Assembly (NCBI GenBank): GCA_963835085.1
Contig: CAWIED010000001.1
Span: 3,534,001-3,598,000 of the forward strand
DNA length: 64,000 nt
Source of the DNA: JBDIAG01 sp963835085
Lineage (GTDB): Bacteria > Actinomycetota > Actinomycetes > Actinomycetales > CAWJMD01
Direction of reading: 5' to 3'
In this document: positions 8,871-17,539 of the stretch, one piece after another
How the letters are laid out: the number at the start of each line of letters is the position of its first letter
Numbering within the stretch: the stretch's first letter is position 1
Made by a program: the position numbers and the translations under genes
Notes under the pieces: model-generated
Seen by the model: the letters and a program-made list of their open reading frames with translations, nothing else
Told to the model about the DNA's origin: nothing
The model's database searches: none

Positions 8871-10277
8871 GTGTCGACGCAACCCACCCCACTCGCCGAT
8901 GCCGGCATCGCTCTCGGCGCCCTCGACGGTCGCTACCGCCCCGTCGTGGGCCCGCTCGTGGAGTACCTCTCCGAAGCCGCCCTCAATCGGGAGCGGGTGC
9001 GGGTGGAGGTGGAATGGCTGCTGCATCTGACCAGCAACTCCGTGGTGCCAGGAGCCGGCCCGTTGACGGACAACGACACCGCACGGCTGCGAGCGCTCGT
9101 CGACGATTTCGGCCCCGCCGAGGTGACCGAGCTGGCGGCTATCGAGAAAGAGACCGCGCACGACGTGAAGGCGGTGGAGTACTTCGTCAAGCGTCGGCTC
9201 GCGGGCACCCCAGCCGAGGCCGCCACCGAACTCGTCCACTTCTGCTGCACAAGCGAAGACATCAACAACCTGTCGTACGCCCTCATGGTGCGCGGCGCGG
9301 TCACCCAGGTCTGGTTGCCGAAGGCCACCGCCGTGGTAGATCAGCTCGCCGGCATGGCGCACGCCCTGCGCGACGTGCCCATGCTGGCCCGCACCCACGG
9401 CCAGCCTGCCACTCCCACCACGCTGGGCAAGGAATTGGCGGTGCTCGCCCACCGGTTGCGTCGCCAGCTGCGCCGGATCGGCACGGCCGAGTACCTCGGC
9501 AAGCTCAACGGCGCCACCGGCACGTACGGCGCCCACCTGGCCGCGGTGCCCACCGCCGACTGGCCGGCGATCTCGCGGGCGTTCGTGGAGGGCCTGGGCC
9601 TGACCTGGAACCCCCTGACGACCCAGATCGAGTCTCACGACTGGCAGGCCGAGCTCTACGCGGACGTGGCCCGGTTCAACCGGATCCTGCACAACTTGGC
9701 CACCGACGTCTGGACCTACATCAGCCTCGGCTACTTCGCCCAGCGTCTGGGAGCCCACGGCTCCACCGGGTCGTCGACGATGCCGCACAAGGTGAACCCC
9801 ATCCGCTTCGAGAACGCCGAGGCCAACCTCGAGGTCTCGTGCGCGCTGCTCGACGTGCTCGCGAGCACGCTCGTGACGAGCCGGCTGCAGCGTGACCTCA
9901 CCGATTCCTCGATGCAACGCAACATCGGCACCGCCTTCGGACACTCGTTGCTCGCGCTGGACAACATCAGCCGGGGCCTGGCCGGTCTCGACGTGGCACC
10001 GGCGGAACTGGCCCGCGATCTCGACGCCAACTGGGAGGTGCTCGCAGAGGCGATCCAGACGGCGATGCGCGCCGCCGGAGTGGCCGGCACCCCCGGCATG
10101 GAGAACCCCTACGAACGCCTCAAAGACCTGACCCGCGGTCGACGGGTCGACGGCCCGGCCCTGCGGGTTTTCGTTGCGGGCCTCGGCCTGCCCGCCGACG
10201 TGGCCGAGCGGTTGGCAGCCATGACCCCGGGGAGCTACATCGGGGTCGCTCCGGAGCTGGTCGACTACCTGGACTGA
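8871..10277 (+). CDS. purB: Adenylosuccinate lyase
   Basis: Catalyses two steps of purine synthesis: SAICAR to AICAR plus fumarate, and adenylosuccinate to AMP plus fumarate. The 468-residue product is close to the E. coli type in length. The fumarate-lyase signature GSSTMPHKVNP lies near residue 300, and the THGQPATPTTLGKE segment carries a catalytic His. The GTG at 8871 is chosen because GGGAGG sits about nine bases upstream; an in-frame ATG at 8862 is too close to that site. A much longer upstream frame runs antisense to the methyltransferase gene and is not coding. Confidence 0.95.
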   Translation: MSTQPTPLADAGIALGALDGRYRPVVGPLVEYLSEAALNRERVRVEVEWLLHLTSNSVVPGAGPLTDNDTARLRALVDDFGPAEVTELAAIEKETAHDVKAVEYFVKRRLAGTPAEAATELVHFCCTSEDINNLSYALMVRGAVTQVWLPKATAVVDQLAGMAHALRDVPMLARTHGQPATPTTLGKELAVLAHRLRRQLRRIGTAEYLGKLNGATGTYGAHLAAVPTADWPAISRAFVEGLGLTWNPLTTQIESHDWQAELYADVARFNRILHNLATDVWTYISLGYFAQRLGAHGSTGSSTMPHKVNPIRFENAEANLEVSCALLDVLASTLVTSRLQRDLTDSSMQRNIGTAFGHSLLALDNISRGLAGLDVAPAELARDLDANWEVLAEAIQTAMRAAGVAGTPGMENPYERLKDLTRGRRVDGPALRVFVAGLGLPADVAERLAAMTPGSYIGVAPELVDYLD

Positions 10278-10313
10278 TCACCGCGGCCACGGACAGCACG
10301 CAAAATAGTCACC

Positions 10314-11141
10314 GTGCCCCTGCCCACCCCACGCCGTGAACTGCGCTTTGAGGTATGGCTCGTGCTGGCGCTGTCCCTCGGCCAGTCGGCCGTGTATGCG
10401 GTGGTCAGCCTCGTCGCCAGCCTGACCCAGGGACCGCTGTCGAGCGCCAAGGCCACGCTGAACGCCTCGGCCTCGCCCCGGCCCTGGCTCGACCTGACCT
10501 ATCAGCTCCTGGGCATCGGGTTCGCTCTGGTTCCCGTGGTGCTGGCGTTGTTCCTCCTGACCAGTAGACCGGGTTCGCTGGCCGGGGACGCATCGGCCTC
10601 CGGCGTCCCCGTAACACCCACTTCCGAAACCAGACAGAGACCGCCGTCGGCGACCCGGCTGCTGGGCTTCGACCTGACGCATCCCGGCCGCGATCTCGCT
10701 CTCGGCCTGGGTCTGGCCGCAGGCGTGGGACTGCCGGGCCTGGGACTGTACTTCGCCGGCCGGGCCCTGGGTATCACCGCGACCGTGATTCCCGCGGCGC
10801 TCGGGACGCACTGGTGGACGGTCCCCGTGCTCGTGCTCTCGGCGCTGCAGAACGCCATCGTGGAAGAGGTGATCGTCATCGGGTACCTCTACCGCCGGCT
10901 GGGCCAGCTGGGCTGGCGCACGCCGGTGATCGTGGTGGCCGCCGCGATCCTGCGTGGCAGTTATCACCTCTATCAGGGCTTCGGGCCGTTCGCCGGCAAC
11001 CTCGTGATGGGGTTGATCTTCGGCGTGATCTACCAGCGCACCAAGCGCGTGATGCCGCTCGTCATCGCCCACACCGTCCTCGATGTGGTGGCCTTCGTGG
11101 GGTACGCACTCTTCGCCAAGGCCTTGCACCTGCCCGGTTGA
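10314..11141 (+). CDS. CPBP-family intramembrane metalloprotease
   Basis: A 275-residue, multi-spanning membrane protein of the CPBP/CAAX protease (ABI) family. The expected motifs appear in order: a glutamate pair in AIVEEVIVIGYLYRR, a His in ILRGSYHLYQGF, and the late VIAHTVLDV helix. The region near residues 80-110 is a polar cytoplasmic loop. Family members cleave within membranes or in some cases support bacteriocin immunity; the substrate here is unknown. It starts at GTG 36 bases after purB. A set of short tandem repeats overlaps its stop codon. Confidence 0.85.
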   Translation: MPLPTPRRELRFEVWLVLALSLGQSAVYAVVSLVASLTQGPLSSAKATLNASASPRPWLDLTYQLLGIGFALVPVVLALFLLTSRPGSLAGDASASGVPVTPTSETRQRPPSATRLLGFDLTHPGRDLALGLGLAAGVGLPGLGLYFAGRALGITATVIPAALGTHWWTVPVLVLSALQNAIVEEVIVIGYLYRRLGQLGWRTPVIVVAAAILRGSYHLYQGFGPFAGNLVMGLIFGVIYQRTKRVMPLVIAHTVLDVVAFVGYALFAKALHLPG

Positions 11142-11191
11142 GTAGGCCTGGTTGAAAAGGGCCAGTTGAGAAGGCCGGTTGAGAAGGGCCC
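11136..11191 (+). repeat. Four degenerate ~14-bp tandem repeats at the CPBP gene end
   Basis: Four tandem copies related to GGTTGAGAAGGCC start at about 11136, 11150, 11164 and 11177, with small length and base differences. The first copy contains the stop codon of the CPBP gene. The block fills the gap between two convergent genes, where replication slippage would do little harm. Confidence 0.75.
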
Positions 11192-11199
11192 GGGAGGGC

Positions 11200-11844
11200 T
11201 CAGATGGTGACCTGGCCCCGGGGAGTCTCGAACGTCACGGACATGACTCCCGGCTGGCCGTGCGGCGCCACCCAGTCGACTGCCACGCCCCGCAGGGGCT
11301 CGCCCAGATCGGTGCCCAGCCAGTCGCGCACCCGGTCGGGGTCGCCGGCGATCTCGATGCCCCGGATGGAGACTGCAGACGGCTTGTCCGCCCCGGGGCG
11401 CAACGAGTCGGCAACCTCCCACTTGACGATGTAGGGCAGTTGCGGATCGGCCATCAGCCCTTTGAGACCGATCTGCTTCCAGCGCAGTTCCAGCCCGTCT
11501 GGCCGTCGCCTGCTGCCCTCGACGGCCGGACGCTCGAGCCGCCGCTCGAACGCCGACAGATCGTCGGTGGACACCACCCAGCCGAGCCAACCGCCACCCG
11601 TGGAGGAGCGTTCGCGCACGGCCTGGCCGAACAGCGCCTTGGACGCCACCGGGTGGTCGAGCACCTCGACGATCTCGACGTACTGCAGACCATGCATGGG
11701 CAACAGCATGTTGCGGGTGCCGAAGCGCGGGTGATAGCCGCCGTCGAGCGGCTCGACATTGAGCGCGCTCGCGAGCCGTTCTGTGGTGGCCTGAAGGCCA
11801 TCGCTCTCCGCGGCATAGGACACGTGGTCAAGTAGCACCGGCAC
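11200..11844 (-). CDS. VOC-superfamily (glyoxalase-like) protein
   Basis: A 214-residue protein opening with LDHVSYAAES, the first strand-helix element of vicinal-oxygen-chelate domains. It continues with PRFGTRNMLLPMHGLQYVEIVEVLD, here best read as separate short blocks of the Glyoxalase_3-type fold (GTRNMLLP, then QYVEIVEV). A second, weaker repeat unit forms the C-terminal half. The potential metal or substrate site is not clear enough to assign a reaction. It is encoded downstream of alkB on the same strand with an 86-base gap. Confidence 0.75.
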   Translation of the reverse strand: MPVLLDHVSYAAESDGLQATTERLASALNVEPLDGGYHPRFGTRNMLLPMHGLQYVEIVEVLDHPVASKALFGQAVRERSSTGGGWLGWVVSTDDLSAFERRLERPAVEGSRRRPDGLELRWKQIGLKGLMADPQLPYIVKWEVADSLRPGADKPSAVSIRGIEIAGDPDRVRDWLGTDLGEPLRGVAVDWVAPHGQPGVMSVTFETPRGQVTI

Positions 11845-11930
11845 AGGGTCTCAGACCTGATCTGTGGACTCGACACCGGGTGATTGCCGTCTCATTTCAG
11901 AGCTACGGCGTGCCCTTGGGTGCGTCCGGC

Positions 11931-12539
11931 TCAACGCACTCCGCGCGGGCGGAACTGCACGCTGATGCGTGGCCCCGCCGACCGGCTGGTCTTGGGCACT
12001 GCGTGCTCCCAGGTGCGCTGGCACGAACCGCCCATCACAAACAGATCGCCATGTCCGACGACGAACCGAAGCGACTCGCCGCCCCCGCGAGGGCGCAACA
12101 GCAGCGGACGCGGCTGACCCAGCGACACGATGGCCACCACCGTGTCGTGGGTGCCGCCGCGACCGATGGTGTCGCCGTGCCAGGCCACGGAATCTTGCCC
12201 CGTGCGGTAGTAGCAGAGCCCGGCCGTGCACAGCGGCTCGCCCAGCGGCCCGGCATACAGCTCGTTCAGCCGATCACGCATGGCGCCCAGAGCCGGCTCC
12301 GGCCAGGGCTGATCGACCGAATAGAACGCCACGAGCCTGGGCACGGCCACCACCCGCTCGTACATCTGACGCTGCTCGGCCCGCCAGTGCGGCAGGCCCA
12401 CGAGCCGGTCGAAGACCTCGTCTGCACCCGGCCACCAGGCCGGGGCGAAGTCGACCCAGGCTCCGCGGCTCAGGTGCCGGCGATGCGGTGCAGCGAGCGC
12501 CGAGAAGCCGTCGAGCAACGGCGGTTGACTCGTAGACAT
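11931..12539 (-). CDS. alkB: AlkB-like Fe(II)/2-oxoglutarate-dependent dioxygenase
   Basis: Predicted DNA/RNA repair enzyme that oxidatively removes alkyl groups from bases. The 202-residue product shows the iron ligands H-x-D in SVAWHGDTIG and a distal His in RTWEHAVPK. The 2-oxoglutarate-binding Arg region follows in ISVQFRPRG (R-x5-R). The ATG at 12539 is chosen because the upstream in-frame extension crosses a regulatory palindrome. A CGAAC-N4-GTTCG LexA-type box sits 23 bases upstream of the start, suggesting SOS control. Confidence 0.9.
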   Translation of the reverse strand: MSTSQPPLLDGFSALAAPHRRHLSRGAWVDFAPAWWPGADEVFDRLVGLPHWRAEQRQMYERVVAVPRLVAFYSVDQPWPEPALGAMRDRLNELYAGPLGEPLCTAGLCYYRTGQDSVAWHGDTIGRGGTHDTVVAIVSLGQPRPLLLRPRGGGESLRFVVGHGDLFVMGGSCQRTWEHAVPKTSRSAGPRISVQFRPRGVR

Positions 12540-12561
12540 GTTCGAAGAATAACACTTGTCC

Positions 12562-12575
12562 CGAACTGTTGTTCG
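12562..12575. promoter_or_regulatory. Candidate LexA/SOS box upstream of alkB
   Basis: CGAACTGTTGTTCG is a perfect five-base inverted repeat around four bases. It matches the actinobacterial and Gram-positive LexA consensus core CGAAC-N4-GTTCG. It lies 23 bases before the alkB start codon, where a repressor would block transcription. Confidence 0.75.
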
Positions 12576-12592
12576 CCTGAACCCAGCTGGAG

Positions 12593-13426
12593 TCAGCTGG
12601 AGATGTCCTTGCCCGCAAAGCGTGCCCACGCGGCGAACAGGAACACGACGGCGTAGGCGAGGTCTACCCCCAGACCGGCCCAGATCACGTCATAGAAGGG
12701 CGGGTCGCGCATCAGGTCGGCGAAAGCCGTCCAGCGGTGCACGAGCAGCCAGGGCTGCAGAAACGCAAGCTGCGGAATCGAGTCGAGGATCCACTGCACG
12801 GTCGGGAACGCCACCGTGGCGACCATGGCCGCGATCGGCTGTTCGGTGAGGGTGGAGATGAACAGGCCCACCGCCCCCAGCGAAGCCAGCCCGGCCGCCA
12901 CGTACAACGCAGAGAGGAAGAGCCGCCACAGGCCCGAACCCAGCCCGATCTGAGTGCCTGACAACGTGGTGACGGCTCCGGTGCCGAACAGCACGCTGCC
13001 GGCCACAGCCCCGGCGATCGCCACCAACAGCGCCGCTGCCACGGCGCCGATCACGATGGCGGCGTACTTCACCTGCAGCAGCCGCAGCCGGCTCACCGGC
13101 ACGGTGAGCAGATAGCGCAGCGTGCCTCCGTGTGCCTCGCCGGCCACGGCGTCGCCGGCCAGCATCGAGACGACCATCGGCAGGAACAGCGTGATCTCTA
13201 CGGCGAGGCCCACGAAGCCCACGAAGATGCCGTTGCTCGTCACCGAGGAGAAGAAGTCGGGGCCGCCGCCCCCGGACCGCTGGTTGCGGGTGGACCAGCG
13301 GATGGCCGCCGCGATCACCACCGGCACCACCGCCAGGGCGAGATAGGCCATCTGGTTGCGCCGCCGGCCGAAGACGAGCCGCAGTTCGGAGCGCAAGAAC
13401 CTACCCACGGACGTCGAACCCCTCAC
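12593..13426 (-). CDS. ABC-2-type transporter permease
   Basis: A 277-residue integral membrane protein with about six hydrophobic segments and the Gly-rich TLRYLLTVPVSR motif common in ABC-2 permeases that move lipids, peptides or antibiotics. Its start lies inside the last codons of the upstream ATPase gene (26-base overlap). An alternative GTG at 13408 would reduce this to eight bases. It is the last gene of a three-gene operon: LolA-like protein, ATPase, permease. Cargo unknown; export of a lipid or peptide is plausible. Confidence 0.85.
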   Translation of the reverse strand: MRGSTSVGRFLRSELRLVFGRRRNQMAYLALAVVPVVIAAAIRWSTRNQRSGGGGPDFFSSVTSNGIFVGFVGLAVEITLFLPMVVSMLAGDAVAGEAHGGTLRYLLTVPVSRLRLLQVKYAAIVIGAVAAALLVAIAGAVAGSVLFGTGAVTTLSGTQIGLGSGLWRLFLSALYVAAGLASLGAVGLFISTLTEQPIAAMVATVAFPTVQWILDSIPQLAFLQPWLLVHRWTAFADLMRDPPFYDVIWAGLGVDLAYAVVFLFAAWARFAGKDISS

Positions 13427-14330
13427 CGGTCAGCTTGACGAAGAGCTCTTCCAGCCGCGGGGTCTGCCGGGCGAAGCCACGCACCCCGACGCCCGCGCGC
13501 ACCAGCGCCGCTACGGCGTCCTCAGGCAGCACGTCTCGAGCCTCGGCGCTTACGCCGGAGGCATCGACGACCGGGACGAGCCCCAGGCCGGCGAACACGT
13601 CCCGAGCCGCCTCGGGTTGACCGGTCTCGACCACGAACCGGGACACCTGCCGGGCGCGGAGCTCGGCTACCGAGCCCTGAGCCACCAGCCTGCCGGCGCT
13701 CATGATGCCCACGTGCGAACACACCTGCTCCACCTCCGACAGCAGGTGGGTCGAGAGCAACACGGTCATGCCGTCGGCTGCCACGGAGGTCACGAGCTGA
13801 CGCACCTCTCGGGTGCCCTGCGGGTCGAGGCCGTTGGTGGGCTCGTCGAGCACCAGCAGGTCGCGGGGAGCCAGCAGCGCCGCGGCAATCGCCAACCGCT
13901 GCTTCATACCCAGCGAATAGGCGCGGAACCGCTTGCCCGCCGCCGCACTCAACCCCACTCTGTCCAGCGCCTCGGCGATCCGGGCCTTGCTGGTGCGGGC
14001 GTCGACGTGGCGATCAGCAGCATCGAGGCGGGCCAGGTTGGCACGCCCCGACAGGTACTGGTGAAAGGCCGGGCCCTCCACGAGCGCACCGACCTTGGGC
14101 AACACGTCCCCCGCCCGGGCGGGCATGGCCGCGCCCAGGAGCTCCACCTCGCCCGCGGTGGGCCCGATCAGGCCCAGCAGCATCCGGATGGTGGTGGTCT
14201 TGCCCGATCCGTTGGGCCCGAGAAAGCCGTACACACTGCCCGCGGGTACAGCAAGATCGATGCCTGCCACGGCCTCGGCGTGACCGAACGACTTGCGTAG
14301 CCCTGTGGTGCGAACGCTGAGCGACGTCAC
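13401..14330 (-). CDS. ABC transporter ATP-binding protein (DrrA/CcmA-like)
   Basis: A 309-residue ATPase subunit with Walker A GPNGSGKTT, an ABC signature region before LLVLDEPTNGLDP (Walker B), and the switch His in LLSTHLLSEVEQ. A C-terminal extension of ~80 residues is typical of the DrrA/bacitracin-exporter class. The GTG start at 14330 overlaps the stop of the LolA-like gene (GTGA). An open frame continues further upstream but is antisense-like. It pairs with the permease encoded next. Confidence 0.93.
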   Translation of the reverse strand: MTSLSVRTTGLRKSFGHAEAVAGIDLAVPAGSVYGFLGPNGSGKTTTIRMLLGLIGPTAGEVELLGAAMPARAGDVLPKVGALVEGPAFHQYLSGRANLARLDAADRHVDARTSKARIAEALDRVGLSAAAGKRFRAYSLGMKQRLAIAAALLAPRDLLVLDEPTNGLDPQGTREVRQLVTSVAADGMTVLLSTHLLSEVEQVCSHVGIMSAGRLVAQGSVAELRARQVSRFVVETGQPEAARDVFAGLGLVPVVDASGVSAEARDVLPEDAVAALVRAGVGVRGFARQTPRLEELFVKLTGEGFDVRG

Positions 14331-15451
14331 GCCGGGGGCAGCGCCGCGTACAGCGCGCTCGGGGCGACCGCCCCGGCTGCGTACCGCCCGTCGCTGGTGA
14401 CGACGACTGAGATCAAGGTGCCGTCGAGAACGTGGCCGGTACCCCACGACCCGGACGCCGATGGGAAGAGCTTGATCAGATCCTGGGGAGTCGTGCTGCT
14501 GGCATGGCGAGCGGCCCCCGCCGCAGCGGTGGTGGCCTGCGCGGGCAGGCGCCCGGAGACGACCTCGGTCCAGCCGGTGCCGGTTGTCGTGGAGGTGGGC
14601 TTGGCTGCGCTGCCGGCCGCCGAGGCGCTCCGGTGCGCCGGCTTGGCCGACGGGCTGTGCTGCACCACGGTGGCGCCGGGCGGCGGCGTGAAGTTGAAGA
14701 TGCTGGCGGCGGGCTTGGCGAAGCTCACCTGCGTGAAGCCGACGTTGACGGCCGCCGCGTCGGTCTTGGTGGAGAACACCTGAACCCGCAGCGGCACCCG
14801 CGTCTTGGCGTCGATCGCCAAGTGCACCGAGGCAACCCGGCTCGTGCTGCTGCGCGGAGTGAGCACCAGTTCGTAGGCGCCGCGGCCGGCCACCGTCGAC
14901 GTGCCGGTGGTGGTGACCTTGGTGCTGGGGTCGAGCTTGGCCAGCGCCCAGGTCGCTGCCTCCTGCGGAGTGCGCGGCACCTGGGTGGCGTCAGCCCCGG
15001 GCATGCCGGCGGCGGAACGGGCCGGCTTCGTGAGCACCAGGTGGCTGGCCGTGCGGCTGTTGCTCGACCATTGCCACACCTGGTCGCCGTTGCGCACAAT
15101 GTTGGTCTCGTTGGCCTCCGCCATCAGGGCGAGCCGTGAACGCTGTGCGCCGTCCGTCCATACCCGCAGGGTGTGATCGCCGGTGAGCAACGAGGTGGTG
15201 GACGCGGAGTCGGAGCCGCCGGTGACCGAGCTCGGCAGTGTGGGCAGCCCGAGATCGACGCTCTCGGAGATCGTGCCCGACAGCGGAGTCGGCTTGGCAG
15301 TCTGCACGTCTACCAGCAGCTGCTGGGCCGTGACGGCCGGCAGCGGCGAGGCGGCGTTGGCACCCTGGACGGCCACCACGCCACCCACGATCGTGGCCGC
15401 CGCAGCAGCGGGAACCAACCAGCGGATCGGGGTACGTCGACGTGCGCTCAT
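14327..15451 (-). CDS. Secreted LolA-like / sigma-E regulatory-type lipoprotein carrier domain protein
   Basis: A 374-residue protein with an N-terminal positively charged stretch (MSARRRTPIRW), a hydrophobic segment and a probable signal-peptidase site near ANA-AS, so it is exported. The body has the LolA/RseB-like half-barrel features: LLTGDHTLRVWTDG, NIVRNGDQVWQWSS, and AIDAKTRVPLRVQVF. It is translated just ahead of an ABC ATPase and permease with a four-base overlap. The context suggests a lipid or lipoprotein handling role on the outer face of the membrane. Confidence 0.8.
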   Translation of the reverse strand: MSARRRTPIRWLVPAAAAATIVGGVVAVQGANAASPLPAVTAQQLLVDVQTAKPTPLSGTISESVDLGLPTLPSSVTGGSDSASTTSLLTGDHTLRVWTDGAQRSRLALMAEANETNIVRNGDQVWQWSSNSRTASHLVLTKPARSAAGMPGADATQVPRTPQEAATWALAKLDPSTKVTTTGTSTVAGRGAYELVLTPRSSTSRVASVHLAIDAKTRVPLRVQVFSTKTDAAAVNVGFTQVSFAKPAASIFNFTPPPGATVVQHSPSAKPAHRSASAAGSAAKPTSTTTGTGWTEVVSGRLPAQATTAAAGAARHASSTTPQDLIKLFPSASGSWGTGHVLDGTLISVVVTSDGRYAAGAVAPSALYAALPPA

Positions 15452-15536
15452 AGGAACAGTGTCACCCCGCTACGCAGCTACGTGCGACCTGCCCCCACGA
15501 TTCTCACCAGAAACTTTGCGTTCCACCCTGGCACTC

Positions 15537-17066
15537 TCACCATCTCGACACCTCGAAATCCTTCAAAAAACACCCGAACAGATCAATGCCGGCCTCGCCT
15601 TGCACGATGGGGTCATACACCCGAGCGGCGCCGTCGACGAGGTCGAGCGGGGCGTGGAAGCCTTCCTTGGCGAGCCGGATCTTAGTGGTGTGCGGACGTT
15701 CGTCGGTGATCCAACCGGTGTCGACGGCGGTCATCAGGATCCGGTCGGTCTCGAACAGCTCCGCGGCGGCGGTGCGGGTCAGCATGTTGAGCGCGGCTTT
15801 GGCCATGTTGGTGTGCGGGTGCCCCGGCCCCTTGTAGCCCCGCCCGAAGACACCCTCCATGGCTGAGACGTTCACCACGTACTTCCGCGCGGCCGTGGAG
15901 GCGGCCAGGGCCGGCCGGAGCCGGGAGATCAGGATGAACGGTGCGGTCTGGTTGCACAGTTGCACCTCCAGCAGCTCCATCGGATCGACCTGGTCGACCA
16001 CCTGCGTCCAGGAGTTGATCGAGGTGACATCCGGCAGCAGGCCGCCGGCGTCCACCGCCGTGCCCGCCTCATGCCGGGCGAGCGAAGCCGAGCCGGCCAC
16101 CAGGGCCATCCGGGTGAGGTCGCCGGCCGCACCCGTCGAACGGTCGAGGTGCGGCACGGGATGTTCCGACAGCGAGCCGGCCAACGCGGCCGGATGCGCC
16201 TCGGAGACCCGGTCGAAGGTGACAAGCTCCGGCAACGGGCCCTCAGGCAGTGGCTCCGTCTCCGCCGCCACCAGTGCCGAGTACGCACCGGGCTGACGGC
16301 GCACCGTCTGACACGCGTTGTTGACGATGATGTCGAGTGGGCCTGCCGCAGCAACCGTGTCGGCCAACGCCACCACCTGGGCCGGGTCGCGCAGGTCGAT
16401 GCCCACCACCGTGAGCCGGTGCAACCAGTCGGCGCTGTCATCGAGGGCGGCAAACCGGCGGGCCGCATCGCGGGGAAAGCGGGTGGTGATCGTGAGGTCG
16501 GCGCCGTCGCGCAGCAGCCGCAGCGCGATGTACATCCCGATCTTGGCGCGGCCACCGGTGAGCAGCGCCCGCCGTCCGGTGAGGTCGGTGCGAGCCACCC
16601 GCTTGGCATGGTTGAGAGCCGCGCACCGCGGGCAGAGCTGGTGGTAGAAGGCGTCTACCACGGAGTAGAGCTGCTTGCAGATGTAGCAGGGCCGCGGCCG
16701 CAGGTATTCTCCCGCACTGGCGCCGACCACGTTCGACACCAGCGGGATGCCGGCCGTCTCGTCGTCGATCCGTTGCGGGGAGCCGGTGGCCGTGGCGGCC
16801 AGCACCGCCTCGTCGTTCTCCTTGATGGCGAGCCGGCGTTCGAGCCGGCGGCGCTGCTTGTACGTCTTATAGATGCCCGCGGTGGCGCGGCGGACGGCCA
16901 CCGCGTCGGGATGCTCGGGCGGCAGATCTTCGATGCGGGCCAGCACGCCGAGCGCCGTGGCCAGATCGGACGCGCGGATCCGGTCGTTCACCAGCGGGAC
17001 GGGATCGGCCCTCAGGGCATCGGGGACGCGCTCGGCGTCGTCGAGGTCGTCGGGGATTTCGGGCAC
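15537..17066 (-). CDS. SDR-family oxidoreductase with N-terminal zinc-ribbon segment
   Basis: A 509-residue protein. Residues ~1-130 are a helical, charged region. A four-cysteine element follows (CYICKQ then CPRCAAL), likely a zinc ribbon. The rest is a classical short-chain dehydrogenase: TGGRAKIGMYIALRLL is the nucleotide-binding turn, NNACQ the structural NAG-like motif, and a Ser/Tyr-x3-Lys-like segment appears near NVSAMEG...KGPGHPHTNMAKAA. The usual Tyr is not obvious at its place; the Lys in NMAKAALNML fits. It is about twice the length of a normal SDR. Substrate unknown. Confidence 0.8.
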   Translation of the reverse strand: MPEIPDDLDDAERVPDALRADPVPLVNDRIRASDLATALGVLARIEDLPPEHPDAVAVRRATAGIYKTYKQRRRLERRLAIKENDEAVLAATATGSPQRIDDETAGIPLVSNVVGASAGEYLRPRPCYICKQLYSVVDAFYHQLCPRCAALNHAKRVARTDLTGRRALLTGGRAKIGMYIALRLLRDGADLTITTRFPRDAARRFAALDDSADWLHRLTVVGIDLRDPAQVVALADTVAAAGPLDIIVNNACQTVRRQPGAYSALVAAETEPLPEGPLPELVTFDRVSEAHPAALAGSLSEHPVPHLDRSTGAAGDLTRMALVAGSASLARHEAGTAVDAGGLLPDVTSINSWTQVVDQVDPMELLEVQLCNQTAPFILISRLRPALAASTAARKYVVNVSAMEGVFGRGYKGPGHPHTNMAKAALNMLTRTAAAELFETDRILMTAVDTGWITDERPHTTKIRLAKEGFHAPLDLVDGAARVYDPIVQGEAGIDLFGCFLKDFEVSRW

Positions 17067-17120
17067 TGGCTCACCCTAGAGTCGCCCCGGATGGCGGCCG
17101 CAGCCGAGGCCAGCGTCAGC

Positions 17121-17513
17121 TCACCCGGCGTCCACCATGCGCACCGACCCCTCGTCGGCCGCCTGCAGTTCGGAAACGAGCTGACGGGTGACTCGGTCGA
17201 GCAGGATCAGGTTGATGTCGGGTGCGGAGTAGATGGCCAGCACGTGGTCGCTGCCCGCGGCGTAGACGATCATCGCGCCATCGTGGCTGCGCACGATGGC
17301 ACTCTGCAGCTCACCGTGCCGGTGGGTCTGCGACACGTGCTGACCCAGGCCGAGCATGGCCGCGGCCACCGCCGCGGCGGCGTGCGCGTCCTCGGACTCC
17401 TGGTCGTCGAAGAACAGCAGGCCGTCGGTTCGTGCGAGCAGCACCCGGCGGACCAGCGGAAAGTCACGGTGCAGCGCGTTCGACAGCTTCTGAGCGTGAA
17501 AGCGGACGATCAC
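17121..17513 (-). CDS. Roadblock/LC7-domain protein
   Basis: A 130-residue protein with the alternating helix-strand order of Roadblock/LC7 (MglB/CvnB-like) domains: LLARTDGLLFFDD, the Ala-rich helix AAAAVAAAMLGLG, then SAIVRSHDGAMIVYAAGSD and the last strand-helix. Such proteins act as activators or scaffolds of small MglA-like GTPases. It is the last gene of the operon with the other Roadblock gene and the split GTPase; 26 bases separate it from the GTPase C-terminal frame. Confidence 0.8.
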   Translation of the reverse strand: MIVRFHAQKLSNALHRDFPLVRRVLLARTDGLLFFDDQESEDAHAAAAVAAAMLGLGQHVSQTHRHGELQSAIVRSHDGAMIVYAAGSDHVLAIYSAPDINLILLDRVTRQLVSELQAADEGSVRMVDAG

Positions 17514-17539
17514 GTCGGTTTTACCTTTCGGGCCGGAGT

